51,116 bases of DNA from Salibacterium aidingense DSM 18341 (lineage in GTDB: Bacteria; Bacillota; Bacilli; Bacillales; Marinococcaceae). The stretch lies in contig NZ_AUCI01000023.1 of assembly GCF_000429685.1 (NCBI RefSeq), forward strand, positions 1-51,116, given 5' to 3'. Of this stretch, positions 50,773-51,116 are shown piece by piece (positions within the stretch are counted from its first letter, which is position 1; every line of letters begins with the position of its first letter). The notes under the pieces were generated by a model, which was not told the DNA's origin, ran no database searches, and saw nothing but the letters and a program-made list of their open reading frames with translations. A program made the position numbers and the translations under genes.

Positions 50773-51116
50773 TGGATCTATGTCAAGAAAGTAGACACCC
50801 TTTTTTATGATTTGTCCGTTATAAAACGGAACGGACGCAGGTTTTTTCCCACCTGTCAGGATAGATGATGCCGCGGAAGCGTCAAGCTCAAACCGCTTGA
50901 CCCATCCGCTCTATCATCTAGAGCGGTGGTTAAGGAAAAAAGTACTCTCCTGCCTGCATTAGGAGGTTTCTACGGGCGCTCGACTCCGCAGAACCTGCTG
51001 TTTATAATACTGCACCGGGGTCAAATAGTTCAGGGTACTGTGGATACGCTTGCGGTTGTAAATCAGTTCAATATAGCGAAAAATCTTGTCATGCGCCTGT
51101 TGATGGGACGGAAACC
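50773..51116 (-). mobile_element. IS3-family insertion sequence, one end only
   Basis: The outer end starts near TGGATCTATGTCAAGAAAG, and TGTCAAGAAAGTAGACACC resembles the ends of IS150-type members. The transposase reading frame runs off the window edge. Between the end and the transposase stop there are about 185 non-coding bases with several hairpins (for example GTCCGTT..AACGGAC near 50814). The other end of the element is outside the window. Confidence 0.7.
50959..51116 (-). CDS. IS3-family transposase OrfB, C-terminal fragment (partial)
   Basis: My reverse-strand translation gives FPSHQQAHDKIFRYIELIYN and then RKRIHSTLNYLTPVQYYKQQ, ending at TAA (50959-50961). This is the C-terminal end of the DDE integrase (rve) domain of IS3-group transposases, where Y-N-R-K-R-x-H-S-x-L-N-Y-x-T-P is strongly conserved. 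The catalytic DDE residues lie outside the window, so activity cannot be judged. Confidence 0.9.
   Translation of the reverse strand, partial: FPSHQQAHDKIFRYIELIYNRKRIHSTLNYLTPVQYYKQQVLRSRAPVETS

Overview
The window looks like a chromosomal stretch from a Bacillaceae bacterium, most likely a salt- and alkali-tolerant Bacillus relative. The basis is the gene families (AraR, AraNPQ, YesLMNOPQ, GbsR and OpuA relatives), the strong AGGAGG-type ribosome binding sites, the acidic exported lipoproteins and a dedicated compatible-solute operon. No species is claimed.

The first two thirds read as a pectin side-chain and rhamnogalacturonan utilisation region. Bases 1-7579 hold an arabinose/arabinan locus: araA (cut by the window edge), abfA, araQ, araP and araN on the minus strand, with divergent araR. 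The divergent region has AraR operator-like sites, two of them exactly 42 bp apart, and a full match to the catabolite-repression consensus. Bases 7714-13816 hold a G1P-dehydrogenase (AraM-like), a macrodomain protein, a MarR regulator divergent from a drug-type ABC exporter, a phospholipase D-like protein whose 3' end is made of a dispersed repeat, and a small basic protein. Bases 14181-16323 hold an orphan GbsR-type regulator, tRNA-Arg(CCT) with a clear promoter, a highly palindromic non-coding stretch and a YczE-type membrane protein.

Bases 16368-22344 are an L-rhamnose operon (rhaEW, a sensory-rhodopsin-transducer-family protein, rhaI, rhaB, deoR-type regulator) with a divergent short-chain dehydrogenase. 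Bases 23687-31051 carry a Yes-type oligosaccharide ABC importer with its two-component system, and 31380 starts a divergent SGNH esterase. A TRAP transporter (32431-35280) follows, then a malic enzyme broken by a single-base frameshift, then a three-gene operon (oxidoreductase, DUF993 TIM-barrel protein, sugar isomerase/epimerase) of unknown pathway.

Bases 40455-42902 form an AT-rich TetR / CPBP protease / unknown membrane protein block. An AraC regulator follows, bracketed by two non-coding elements that share the same terminal inverted repeat. Bases 44484-50425 are one seven-gene operon that appears to import carnitine or betaine and convert carnitine to glycine betaine: GbsR-type regulator, beta-keto acid cleavage enzyme, carnitine dehydrogenase, thioesterase and an OpuA-like ABC transporter. 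The window ends inside an IS3-family element that interrupts another copy of the dispersed repeat.

The most unusual items are: the ~135 bp dispersed repeat (four copies, one recruited into a protein C-terminus, one split by an IS); the rhodopsin-transducer homologue inside a rhamnose operon; the DUF993 operon; and the structured non-coding stretches at 15198-15494 and 44060-44463. All family assignments are from reading the sequences without database searches.
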